Shown: positions 15,635-22,511, counted from the stretch's first letter. The stretch is 31,279 bases of DNA from JBAYGJ01 sp041666685 (GCA_041666685.1 JBAYGJ010000008.1:1-31279); one strand, 5' to 3'. A program made the numbers and translations. The notes: generated by a model from the letters alone, not told the origin.

Positions 15635-16204
15635 GTGCTCCAAACTACGCAGACAGTCTATATCATCTGCCTGTATGGACTGTTTGATCCGCATCGCAGG
15701 ACTGCTGTGGAAATGCAAGGATATCGGGAATATCTTGTCGCCTGTGCCCGTGAAGTGGCCCTGTGCCCGTGCGACGTGACGGTCATCTTGGCTGGCGGGA
15801 AGACATCCTCATTACCCATATCTGAGGCAGAGTCCGTTCTGGATTTTTTCAACGATGTTCTGAATACGCTTAGCAATCGCGTCTGTCCCGTGTGCAATAT
15901 TTTATTGGAAGACGGGAGCGTGAATGCACCGCAGAACATTTTATTTTCGCTCCAGCGTATCAAGGCCGTTGGGCTCATGCCGAAACAGGTCGTCATCTGC
16001 AGTGATGCAGTCCGCAGGTTTTCCATCCGTGTCGTGGCCTGGCGGCTGCTGCGCGGGGAACATGCGTATCTATGGAAAGTCTGCGGTTTCAAACGCGCCG
16101 ACATCCATCCGAACAGTACCTGGAGGAGGCAGTTGTTCTTTGCCCTCGGATATCTCCTGTATCCGAAAAAGCTGCGCGAGCGATTGCGCATTGCTGGCCG
16201 ATGA
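15635..16204 (+). CDS. DUF218 (YdcF/SanA-like) protein
   Basis: A 189-residue protein with the DUF218 pattern: VTVILAGG (48-55), SEAESVLDFF (63-72), ILLEDGSVNAPQNILFSLQ (89-107) and VVICSDAVRRFSIRVVAWRLL (119-139). DUF218 proteins such as YdcF and SanA bind nucleotide-like ligands or act in envelope integrity, but their reaction is not settled. There is no signal or membrane segment, unlike SanA and ElyC. The usual His after the VTS-like strand is replaced (SDAVRR). GTG 15635 is chosen because a strong AAAGGAGGTG site lies in front. Seven Cys residues are an unusual richness. A terminator follows at 16228. Confidence 0.65.
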   Translation: MLQTTQTVYIICLYGLFDPHRRTAVEMQGYREYLVACAREVALCPCDVTVILAGGKTSSLPISEAESVLDFFNDVLNTLSNRVCPVCNILLEDGSVNAPQNILFSLQRIKAVGLMPKQVVICSDAVRRFSIRVVAWRLLRGEHAYLWKVCGFKRADIHPNSTWRRQLFFALGYLLYPKKLRERLRIAGR

Positions 16205-16227
16205 GATGTGTCGGTAAAGTATTGGAA

Positions 16228-16254
16228 AGTCGTCCCTATCGGGCGGCTTTTTTT
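16228..16254 (+). terminator. Terminator of the DUF218 gene
   Basis: AGTCGTCC (16228-16235) pairs with GGGCGGCT (16241-16248) with two G-U pairs, followed by a run of seven T. The 3' arm and T run lie inside the end of the opposing ribL-like gene. Confidence 0.7.
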
Positions 16255-16646
16255 AATATTGATGATTTGTACTGTCGCGGCTTGAAAGCCCTGAGTCGCA
16301 TAATGCGCGGAGTGAGTCCGCGTTTTTTCAGTTCAGTCCGGAGATTTTTTGTGAATATGTGCTGGTCATACCCCAGTCCAATTATGTCTGGTTTCTGTTG
16401 TTCAATCACTTTAAGCTTGTCGCCTGGGTTCCCAAGAACAACTCGGTTTATTAGTTTTATCTTTTTCAGGTGGCGCACTCTTTGATTTTGGTTGTGATGC
16501 GGTTGTTTGCCTTTTACTTTAGCCACCGTCGAGTCTCTGGCCACTACGGCTATCAGAAAATCGCCCAGTTTTTTCGCCTGATTAAAAAGCGAGATGTGGC
16601 CGGGGTGCAGGATATCGAATGTGCCGGTAATGAGGATTTTTTTCAT
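16236..16646 (-). CDS. Cytidylyltransferase-family protein, archaeal RibL (FAD synthetase)-like
   Basis: A 136-residue nucleotidyltransferase that likely joins a nucleotide to a phosphorylated substrate. Motifs are GTFDILHPGH (8-17, with HPGH as the nucleotide site), VVARDSTVAKVKGKQP (34-49), LGYDQ (91-95) and a C-terminal YKSSIL (126-131), the ISSTxI-like loop. The ARDS and GYDQ strings resemble archaeal FAD synthetase RibL more than glycerol-3-phosphate (TagD) or RfaE enzymes. FMN adenylation is the best guess, with other alcohol-phosphate substrates possible. The message is probably leaderless: TATACT lies 9 bases before the ATG, with no ribosome site. Its 3' end overlaps the neighbour's terminator. 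Confidence 0.75.
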   Translation of the reverse strand: MKKILITGTFDILHPGHISLFNQAKKLGDFLIAVVARDSTVAKVKGKQPHHNQNQRVRHLKKIKLINRVVLGNPGDKLKVIEQQKPDIIGLGYDQHIFTKNLRTELKKRGLTPRIMRLRAFKPRQYKSSILKKAAR

Positions 16647-16655
16647 AGTACTCTA

Positions 16656-16664
16656 AGTATAGCA
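16656..16664 (-). promoter_or_regulatory. Extended -10 promoter of the ribL-like gene
   Basis: On the minus strand TGC-TATACT (16656-16664), 9 bases before the ATG at 16646. No convincing -35 box is seen, so the extended -10 may suffice. Confidence 0.5.
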
Positions 16665-16681
16665 GATTTGTTGGGGGTATT

Positions 16682-16710
16682 TTGACAATTTATTGGCAGC
16701 ATAGTAAGAT
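16682..16710 (+). promoter_or_regulatory. Promoter of purF
   Basis: TTGACA (16682-16687), a 17-base spacer and TAAGAT (16705-16710). The same -10 hexamer recurs in front of the 48-residue protein gene and the HTH-repeat gene. Confidence 0.65.
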
Positions 16711-16767
16711 ACACCCTTCTCAACAAAACAGAAAAAAGTAAATTGACAACATACATGGAGGTGTCTA

Positions 16768-18186
16768 ATGTGTGGATTTTTAGGACTAGCAGGTGGTAAA
16801 TCGCCACAGGACTTATTGACATGTTATTATAACGGCTTGCTTCGGCTGCAGACGCGAGGTGAGGAGAGCGCTGGCGGATCCTGGAGCGATGGTCACCGGG
16901 TTGATGGCACGAAAGGCATGGGTCTGGTTCCGGTTGTATTTGATAGAGAGAAGATCGGCGAAATGCTCGCTGACAACCCGACTATGTTAATCGGTCACAC
17001 CCGTTATTCAACGGCTGGGGGCAGTACCGTCAAGAATGCCCAGCCCCATTGGCTACATGACCGGAAGGGCCGATTCGCCATCGCCTTAAACGGTGATGTG
17101 CCTGATTTGGCTGCACTGCGTCTCGAGGCAATGAAGAATGGGAATGTCTATGCGTCAGATAATGATGCAGAGTATATTCTCAAACAGATCGATTGGTTTA
17201 TTGACCATGAGAAACCGGATTGGCGGGAGGATTTCGTCCACGGCATCCGCCGGATGATGGAAACTACGCGCGCCACGTATTCGGGCGGTCTCATTACCGG
17301 GTCGAGACTGTATATTTTCCGTGATCCATGGGAAAACCGTCCGTTGTTTATTGGGCGTCGGGGCAGTCTGTTTGTCGCCGCTTCGGAAACAACGGCCTTC
17401 AGCATCATGCATGCAGAGGTCGAACGGCAGGTGCGTGGCGGGGAGATACTCATCGTGCAACCGAACGGCGAATATCGTTCGATCGAAGGCGTACCTTTGA
17501 AGAAACGCCAGTGGTGCGTTTTTGAGTGGATCTATTTCTCTCGGCCGGACAGCCTCTTGCCAACCGGAGAAACCTGCGCTGATTTTCGTCGGCGTCAAGG
17601 GTACAAGTTGGCTGCCTGTGAGCGGTCGTCAGGCTCGCCCTGTTGTGCAGACTGTGTAATGAGCGTGCCTGATTCGGGAAATTTTTTCACGGATGGGTAC
17701 TCCCATGGCATGGGTCTGGAACGCTTTACTGGCATGGTTCGGGACAATTATGTCGGACGGACGTTTATCGATCCTGACATGGACACTCGTCGGGAAAAGT
17801 CAGAACGCAAGTATACGGTCTTACCTGCCGTCAAGACTTTAAACGGCGGAAAGAGAATGACGAATGCCGTCTGGTGTGATGACAGTATCGTCCGCCTGAC
17901 GACAATGGAGGTGCTGGTCGGCAAGATCCGCAAAGCGGGGTATGAGCATATCCATCTGAGAATCAGTGCGCCGCCGATCGTGGCGCCGTGCAATTTTGGT
18001 ATTGACATGAAGACTACGGATCAGCTGATTGCGGCGAATTTATCCGTCGAACAGATCAGGGAACGGTTGGGTGTCGATTCACTCAGGTATCTCTCGCTCG
18101 AAAAGCTGGATGAAGTCATCCGCGAGGGTGGGATTGATCCGGAAGATTGCTGCCGGAAATGTTTCGGCGCTCCGTGTGCCATTTAA
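16768..18186 (+). CDS. purF: Amidophosphoribosyltransferase, Fe-S (Bacillus-type)
   Basis: First step of purine synthesis: glutamine + PRPP to phosphoribosylamine. It has 472 residues. The class-II glutaminase domain starts MCGFLGLAGG, with Cys2 as nucleophile and no propeptide to remove. It keeps HTRYSTAGG and an NGD in place of the usual NGN. The phosphoribosyltransferase half keeps YVGRTFI (329-335), CDDSIVRLTT (370-379) and RISAPPIVAPCNFGID. The PRPP loop is normally DDSIVRG(T/N)T, so Leu377 replaces the conserved Gly. Cys250, Cys408, Cys462 and Cys465 sit where the B. subtilis enzyme binds its 4Fe-4S cluster, which suggests an oxygen-sensitive enzyme. No other purine gene is in the window. 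GGAGG precedes the ATG. The altered loop leaves some doubt about activity. Confidence 0.88.
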   Translation: MCGFLGLAGGKSPQDLLTCYYNGLLRLQTRGEESAGGSWSDGHRVDGTKGMGLVPVVFDREKIGEMLADNPTMLIGHTRYSTAGGSTVKNAQPHWLHDRKGRFAIALNGDVPDLAALRLEAMKNGNVYASDNDAEYILKQIDWFIDHEKPDWREDFVHGIRRMMETTRATYSGGLITGSRLYIFRDPWENRPLFIGRRGSLFVAASETTAFSIMHAEVERQVRGGEILIVQPNGEYRSIEGVPLKKRQWCVFEWIYFSRPDSLLPTGETCADFRRRQGYKLAACERSSGSPCCADCVMSVPDSGNFFTDGYSHGMGLERFTGMVRDNYVGRTFIDPDMDTRREKSERKYTVLPAVKTLNGGKRMTNAVWCDDSIVRLTTMEVLVGKIRKAGYEHIHLRISAPPIVAPCNFGIDMKTTDQLIAANLSVEQIRERLGVDSLRYLSLEKLDEVIREGGIDPEDCCRKCFGAPCAI

Positions 18187-18213
18187 TCGCTCGTTCTATT
18201 TTAACGAATTATG

Positions 18214-18244
18214 CCGCCTATTGATGAGAATAGGCGGTTTTTTT
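18214..18244 (+). terminator. Terminator of purF
   Basis: CCGCCTATT (18214-18222) and AATAGGCGG (18229-18237) form a perfect 9-bp stem, followed by seven T. Confidence 0.9.
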
Positions 18245-18339
18245 ATTAGATTAATGAAAGAACCCTATTTGATTCAGCGTACAGTATTTAGTCGTATTTT
18301 CGCACAGTGCTATTCATTTATCAATTTACATTCGTATAT

Positions 18340-18768
18340 ATGTAAATCGGTCTTATAGTCGTCGCTATCGTTCTGGTTGTCGTCGCGGCCATATTCTTTA
18401 TCGTCAAACCGGGCAGTAATACCAATAACATGACCAATACCAGCGTCGCAGCAAATATGCAGGCATCCGGAAACACTAATACCGCAAGTACAAATTCAGT
18501 CAGTGTCACGAACAACGGATTTAGTCCGAGCACAAAAAAAATATCACTCGGCCAGCCAGTGAGCTGGATCAATAATAGTTTATCGACTGTGTATGTCACT
18601 CCGGACAACCATCCGACACATACAAAGTATACCGGCATCTGGGATGATACAGGAGCGGGCTAAATCAGTACAGGTCAGACATACACATTTATATTCCCAC
18701 GGGCAGGGACGTATACGTACCACAACCACCTGAATCCTCCCCAAACAGGCACGATCATAGTCCAATAA
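18340..18768 (+). pseudogene. Cupredoxin-like membrane protein gene with two in-frame UAA codons
   Basis: One open frame runs from ATG 18340 to TAA 18766 except for a TAA as codon 2 (18343-18345) and another as codon 108 (18661-18663). Between them it encodes a membrane anchor (IGLIVVAIVLVVVAAIFFIV), an Asn/Thr linker and a cupredoxin fold. The fold ends, after the second stop, with GQTYTFIFPRAGTYTYHNHL and TGTIIV. There is no frameshift. Both stops could come from single AAA-to-TAA changes. The usual CxxHxxM copper loop reads YHNHLNPPQTG, so even the intact protein would lack normal blue-copper ligands. The ATG at 18430 could still give a truncated 77-residue soluble piece without the last strands. 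TAA ends other genes here, so recoding is unlikely. Confidence 0.7.
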
Positions 18769-18778
18769 CTATATACAT

Positions 18779-18819
18779 AACCCGTCGCCTTGATGATTAT
18801 TGGGCGGGTTTATTTTTTA
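18779..18819 (+). terminator. Terminator after the cupredoxin pseudogene
   Basis: AACCCG (18779-18784) with CGGGTT (18805-18810) and extra inner pairing, followed by TATTTTTTAT. The terminator is intact even though the gene is broken. Confidence 0.65.
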
Positions 18820-18825
18820 TGAAAT

Positions 18826-18857
18826 AAAAAAATCACCCTGGGAACGTATTCCCAGGG
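18826..18857 (-). terminator. Terminator of the 48-residue membrane protein gene
   Basis: CCCTGGGAA (18836-18844) pairs with TTCCCAGGG (18849-18857). On the minus strand this is followed by TGATTTTTTT (A run at 18826-18832 on the plus strand). Confidence 0.85.
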
Positions 18858-18878
18858 AGGTGCGGTACTTTCGCCGGA

Positions 18879-19025
18879 TCAGGCAAATTTCCGTTTCGGT
18901 TCAGTGGGCTTTTTGTCCGGCACGAAGAGCATCTTGAGGACCAGTACGATAGCTACGATGAAGCCGAGCGTCATGGCTAGCTTCTCAAGCGGTGAGGCCT
19001 TGTCGTTGGACACTAGTTCCTCCAT
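18879..19025 (-). CDS. 48-residue single-pass membrane protein
   Basis: A short gene supported by its own signals. The minus-strand frame begins MEELVSNDKASPLEKLAMTL, continues through a hydrophobic helix (about residues 18-35, GFIVAIVLVLKMLFV) and ends in a basic tail PDKKPTEPKRKFA. It has a TTGACT-17-TAAGAT promoter at 19065-19093 and a strong terminator at 18826-18857, which fits a real monocistronic unit. The ATG at 19025 is the only start in frame after an upstream stop. No ribosome site of the AGGAGG kind is seen. Function is unknown. The charged N-terminal helix, one membrane pass and basic tail resemble small accessory subunits or regulators of membrane complexes. Confidence 0.65.
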   Translation of the reverse strand: MEELVSNDKASPLEKLAMTLGFIVAIVLVLKMLFVPDKKPTEPKRKFA

Positions 19026-19064
19026 CCATGGTTTAGCGTTTTAGGTGCGCCATCAATATGTATT

Positions 19065-19093
19065 ATCTTAGGGAAGTGCGGTCCGGAAGTCAA
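19065..19093 (-). promoter_or_regulatory. Promoter of the 48-residue protein gene
   Basis: On the minus strand: TTGACT (19088-19093), a 17-base spacer and TAAGAT (19065-19070). Confidence 0.6.
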
Positions 19094-19103
19094 TATATGT
19101 ATT

Positions 19104-19149
19104 AAAAAAGCGCCGGGGGTCTGCGGTTTTGTCTGTCTCTTGTCCCCAG
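19104..19149 (-). terminator. Possible minus-strand terminator upstream of the 48-residue gene
   Basis: CCGGGG (19113-19118) can pair with CCCCAG (19144-19149), one G-U. On the minus strand TTTTTT follows three bases later (19104-19109). A minus-strand TTGACA (19200-19205) lies about 50 bases upstream of the stem but has only a poor -10 (TAGTCT, spacer 16). Another short RNA is therefore possible but weakly supported. Confidence 0.3.
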
Positions 19150-19199
19150 TATCTACTAATTAATATTTATACTTTTTAGACTATTGAGATTGAAAGTAC

Positions 19200-19220
19200 T
19201 GTCAAGAAAACCGTTTGACA
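19200..19220. promoter_or_regulatory. TGTCAA-N9-TTGACA dyad
   Basis: TGTCAA (19200-19205) and TTGACA (19215-19220) are perfect inverted repeats. The right arm is the -35 box of the HTH-repeat gene. It is either an operator or two back-to-back -35 boxes. Confidence 0.35.
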
Positions 19221-19244
19221 CCTGGACAACCACTCTGTTAAGAT
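19215..19244 (+). promoter_or_regulatory. Promoter of the HTH-repeat gene pair
   Basis: TTGACA (19215-19220), an 18-base spacer and TAAGAT (19239-19244). The leader is about 90 bases and ends in AGGAGGT (19331-19337). Confidence 0.6.
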
Positions 19245-19342
19245 GCTCTAATATCAACAAAAAAATACACATAGAAAATTGAAAAACTCTATATAAATCA
19301 GTAGTTTGATTTTCACATTCTTACAGGCCTAGGAGGTAAAAC

Positions 19343-20254
19343 ATGTCTGTGCAGAAGAGAAGCGATGAGAGCGGCAGCCCGTTTAATGTGCTGGTCCCGA
19401 TCGCCTACATGAATGTCCCCGCGTTCGACTATTTGGCATTTGTCGGGGAGAACGAATGGCTTCTCGACCTGGTGGCCGCGGCTGGTAAGGCCGGCGGATT
19501 CACAGAGGAAGTCGTCAGGGCCAACACACCCGATGATTTCCAAAAAGGAGCCACAAAGGTTGATGTCGTCAACCTGATCGAATTCATGAATATGTACTCG
19601 GAGAAACAGGGCTGGCCGTCGTTGGTGGATCTCGGGACTGTCCCTGAGCCGTCGGAGAACGAGAAACCGAAGCGGAAGTACCGCCCCCGGAAGAAGAAAA
19701 CGGCCAAACGCACCTATACCAAGAGGCGTAGGAATTTTGACCGGCGCACATCGACGAAGCCGCCTACCGAAAAGGTCGGCATGCTGCCTACGTCAAAGAC
19801 TGAACTGATCGAAAAGTTCGGAAGCGCGCAGAAGGCGTTGGACGGGATTCAGGCAGAAGTCGACAAGGCTGGCAGCGTGTACAGGCTCTCGAAGCGCCTG
19901 AAGGTAAAGGCATTTGTCCTGTACAATGTCATGTCGGCATTGCGCAAGGAAGCCGCCGGAGAAACGCCAAAACCTACCAGACGCCGGACGGGGATACACC
20001 GCAAAGGCCCCAAGTTGCAATTGGGTTCCAGAAAACCCGGACGGTCAAACAAGATGCGCGATTATCTCGGCACAGAGAAATCCGCTAAGGAGAAACTGAT
20101 TGCCGCCGGTTCAGTGGTGGCGCTGGCCAAACTGATCGGCTCGCATCCTAACTCCTTGACGACGTTTTTCCACAAGGAATACGGCGTGAAGGCGAGTGAC
20201 GTCCTCAAGAAAGCCAACAAGGAAGGAGTCGGCCGTGGGGAAAGCGGCAGTTAA
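19343..20254 (+). CDS. Basic orphan protein with two HTH-like motifs
   Basis: Not recognised as a named family; 303 residues. An acidic-to-neutral N-terminal domain (1-100) includes FAFDYLAFVGENEWLL-like hydrophobic helices. A very basic linker (108-135, nearly every second residue Lys or Arg) follows. Then come two copies of a helix-turn-helix-like motif: 177-197 (GSVYRLSKRLKVKAFVLYN) and 256-276 (GSVVALAKLIGSHPNSLTTF), separated by a second basic stretch. The pattern xGSxxxLAKxLGV is that of Cro/Xre-type helices, so DNA binding is likely. AGGAGGT precedes the ATG. The next gene begins before this one ends. A nucleoid-associated or regulatory role is inference. Confidence 0.65.
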   Translation: MSVQKRSDESGSPFNVLVPIAYMNVPAFDYLAFVGENEWLLDLVAAAGKAGGFTEEVVRANTPDDFQKGATKVDVVNLIEFMNMYSEKQGWPSLVDLGTVPEPSENEKPKRKYRPRKKKTAKRTYTKRRRNFDRRTSTKPPTEKVGMLPTSKTELIEKFGSAQKALDGIQAEVDKAGSVYRLSKRLKVKAFVLYNVMSALRKEAAGETPKPTRRRTGIHRKGPKLQLGSRKPGRSNKMRDYLGTEKSAKEKLIAAGSVVALAKLIGSHPNSLTTFFHKEYGVKASDVLKKANKEGVGRGESGS

Positions 20255-21098
20255 CAAACCCGACCCGGCTGTCGTCAATGGCTGGCAACGGTTCCAACGG
20301 ACGGTGTTGCATCGTCAGGGGCAGGGTGGCATTTCGCCGCCCGCCGCCCCGGTGACGCAGATGGTTGTTGATCAACAGCCAATTGCACCGGTTGAAACCA
20401 AGCCAGTCGTGCCGACAACGCCGCAGGTGCATGAGCCCGCAGGACCATTTACGCTTAATATCGGGAATGTCGGCCATGTTATCAGTCAGATCATCGGTCT
20501 GTACCGCTGTCTCGGCTCGTGGAGGATAGTCGCGCACAGGTTTGACGTGACGCTCTCGGATTTCCGCCAATGGGTGATAGCTCATCAGGCAGATTTCGTC
20601 GGGCACAGCGCTGAACTCGTATCCTTAATCAAGCCAGAACCGATTCCGCGCCGGAAATGGAAAACTCCAGAATCCGGCGACCGGCAACCGGCAGTACCTA
20701 TTATTTCCAACGGTCCGGAAAGAGTCGGTGCGCTTACTGTCTCGCCTGATGTCTTACGTCAGATTGAGGCGTACTGTAGTTCGCATGGTCTGACGCACGA
20801 ACAGGTCTTCCGCCGTATCATTGATTTCGCGACTAAGGATGCCGAAGCTGAAAAAATCGGTATTGCTGACGGCGTCTTTGAGCTCCTGGTCAAACAGCAT
20901 GGAGGATTGATTGTCGGACCGACCGTCTATCGGGCGGTTGAGGCATATTGCCAGCATCGCGGCACGACGATGGAACAACTGTTCGGTGAGCATGATACTC
21001 GCCGGACAGCCACCGTTGCCCGTGACGTAGGAATATCCCCGGTTATTTTTACGCTGATGGTCAAGTTTTTCAAAGGACCTGTCGTTCCAGCAGCTTAG
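20235..21098 (+). CDS. Orphan protein with an HTH-like motif and a tandem duplicated domain
   Basis: 287 residues. GTG 20235 is chosen because GGAAGGAG (20221-20228) lies six bases ahead. This overlaps the previous gene by 20 bases and suggests coupled translation. A Pro-rich N-terminus (1-72) leads to a motif at 94-114 (GSWRIVAHRFDVTLSDFRQW) matching the two HTH-like motifs of the preceding gene. Residues 169-226 and 227-284 are tandem repeats. Each begins with VSPDVLRQIEAYC or VGPTVYRAVEAYC, continues HGLTHEQVF or RGTTMEQLF, and ends with GIADGVFELLVK or GISPVIFTLMVK. The family is not recognised. With its partner and the following sigma gene it forms a likely transcription-related cluster. 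Confidence 0.65.
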   Translation: MGKAAVNKPDPAVVNGWQRFQRTVLHRQGQGGISPPAAPVTQMVVDQQPIAPVETKPVVPTTPQVHEPAGPFTLNIGNVGHVISQIIGLYRCLGSWRIVAHRFDVTLSDFRQWVIAHQADFVGHSAELVSLIKPEPIPRRKWKTPESGDRQPAVPIISNGPERVGALTVSPDVLRQIEAYCSSHGLTHEQVFRRIIDFATKDAEAEKIGIADGVFELLVKQHGGLIVGPTVYRAVEAYCQHRGTTMEQLFGEHDTRRTATVARDVGISPVIFTLMVKFFKGPVVPAA

Positions 21099-21112
21099 AG
21101 TTCTCGTGTGCA

Positions 21113-21153
21113 CGGGTTGGTTTCGTACTGAAGCCAACCCGGCCAATTTTTTT
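21113..21153 (+). terminator. Terminator or attenuator between the HTH-repeat pair and the sigma gene
   Basis: CGGGTTGGTTTC (21113-21124) pairs with GAAGCCAACCCG (21130-21141), 12 bp with one G-U, and is followed by a run of seven T (21147-21153). Only 31 bases remain before the sigma start codon, which leaves no room for a promoter. A small CGTG-TG-CACG hairpin just upstream touches the 5' arm. Confidence 0.85.
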
Positions 21154-21184
21154 ACCCATCACCACGAAACCCAAGGAAGGAGGG

Positions 21185-22510
21185 ATGATGACAGGCGCAC
21201 GACTGCTTTTCTCGCTGATCGAGCAGATGCACATCTGCAGTCCGGTCGAACTGACTAATTACTGTCTGCGCCAGCCGGCCACGGCAGAAACGGTCATCGA
21301 GGCCGCAGCTGATCTCATTCCTCTCGTAAAAGAGATCGATGAGGATGCATTTTGGGAGATGCCTTACCGGTATGACTGGCTTCTGCCGCTCATACCGATA
21401 GACGGACAACCAAAAGTGTTGCAATGGCAGGAAGTCTACAACGTACTTCCGCCGATATTACAACGATCCAGTCTGGTAATTCCCCGGGTAAATTTTTTGA
21501 CCGTTGTCGAACTTTTCGTCTGGTGGTTTCATGCGCCGGTCTATGCGAGTCTGGAGCTCAATCTCGATGGAGATGCCGAAGAAACGCCGACGCCAGCCAG
21601 CAAACCGAAGACGAAAAAAAACAAACGCGTGCCTACTTCGACCGTGGAACACCTTACTCGCCAAGCCAGGCGGGGAGGCGACGAATCGCTTGATATTTAT
21701 CTGCGCCAGATCGGGGAAACGCCTTTGATCTCCGCAGATGAGGAAGTGCGCCTCGCCAGACGCATCAAACAGGGCGACAAACAGGCATTGGAACAGCTTA
21801 CGAAAGCCAATCTGCGATTTGTCGTTTCTGTGGCGAAACAGTACCAAGGATCTGGCATGGCACTCTCAGACCTGATTGAGGACGGCAACATCGGATTGAT
21901 CAAGGCAGCCAAGCGTTTCGATGAGACGCGAGGCTTCAAGTTCATTTCGTATGCCGTCTGGTGGATCCGTCAGGCCATTTTGCAGGCATTGGCGGAAAAC
22001 TCCCGTACGGTCCGGTTGCCCCTGAATCGCGTCGGTACGCTCTTCAAGATCGGCAAAGTCAGCTCGCGGTTGGAACAGGCGCTGGGACGCAATGCCACCC
22101 CCGAAGAGATCGCCAAGGAATTGGAAATATCCGAGGAGGAAGTCGCCCTGACATTGGATGTCGGGCAGTCGTCCATGTCGTTGGACAAGCCGGTTGGCGA
22201 GGATGACGGTGATCCTCTCGTAAATCTATTAGAGGACCCAAACTCCCTAAAACCATATCGGCCAGCAGTCACGGCCAGCTTGCGCGCGGAAATTGAAGCA
22301 GTCCTTGCTACGCTGACCGAGCGTCAAGCAGAAATCATTGATCTTTATTTCGGCATCACCCACCAGCCAGCGCTCAAGCTGGAGCAGATAGGCGCCCGTT
22401 TCAGCCTCACACGCGAACGGGTTCGCCAAATCAAGGAGGCGGCTCTCAGGAAGCTCCGCCACAAGAGCAGGTCTGAAGCGCTCCGCAGCTACTGGTCTCG
22501 TATGGATTGA
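21185..22510 (+). CDS. Sigma-70 family RNA polymerase sigma factor with an unfamiliar N-terminal domain
   Basis: Directs RNA polymerase to promoters; 441 residues. Residues 160-441 are a canonical sigma-70 core. They include region 1.2 (DIYLRQIGETPLIS, 170-183), regions 2.1-2.4 (ANLRFVVSVAKQY, LIEDGNIGLIKAAKRF, FKFISYAVWWIRQAILQALA, 208-270), region 3 (RLPLNRVG...) and region 4.2 with the HTH LEQIGARFSLTRERVRQIKE (399-418). The wording of region 2.3-2.4 resembles the short primary sigmas of Bacteroidetes and group-2 sigmas. The first 130 residues are a separate helical domain I do not recognise, joined by a Lys-rich linker (139-149). It lacks an RpoD-like acidic region 1.1. A ribosome site AAGGAAGG is present, but a strong terminator lies just upstream. 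Whether this is the main sigma of the cell cannot be told from one window. Confidence 0.9.
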   Translation: MMTGARLLFSLIEQMHICSPVELTNYCLRQPATAETVIEAAADLIPLVKEIDEDAFWEMPYRYDWLLPLIPIDGQPKVLQWQEVYNVLPPILQRSSLVIPRVNFLTVVELFVWWFHAPVYASLELNLDGDAEETPTPASKPKTKKNKRVPTSTVEHLTRQARRGGDESLDIYLRQIGETPLISADEEVRLARRIKQGDKQALEQLTKANLRFVVSVAKQYQGSGMALSDLIEDGNIGLIKAAKRFDETRGFKFISYAVWWIRQAILQALAENSRTVRLPLNRVGTLFKIGKVSSRLEQALGRNATPEEIAKELEISEEEVALTLDVGQSSMSLDKPVGEDDGDPLVNLLEDPNSLKPYRPAVTASLRAEIEAVLATLTERQAEIIDLYFGITHQPALKLEQIGARFSLTRERVRQIKEAALRKLRHKSRSEALRSYWSRMD

Positions 22511-22511
22511 T

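Noticed and set aside
15658..16191. Minus-strand frame of 177 codons opposite the DUF218 gene
   Set aside because: The plus-strand frame has a promoter, AGGAGG site, family motifs and a terminator; the minus frame has none of these.
16743..16771. Second TTGACA just before purF
   Set aside because: Its -10 (TAATGT) would fall on the start codon; the upstream TTGACA-17-TAAGAT promoter explains expression.
18340..18768. Alternative genetic code to explain the broken cupredoxin frame
   Set aside because: TAA ends rpsT, ssb, polA and many other genes here, so UAA cannot be a general sense codon.
20196..20234. GTG 20196 as start of the second HTH-repeat gene
   Set aside because: GTG 20235 has GGAAGGAG at ideal distance; 20196 has no ribosome site.
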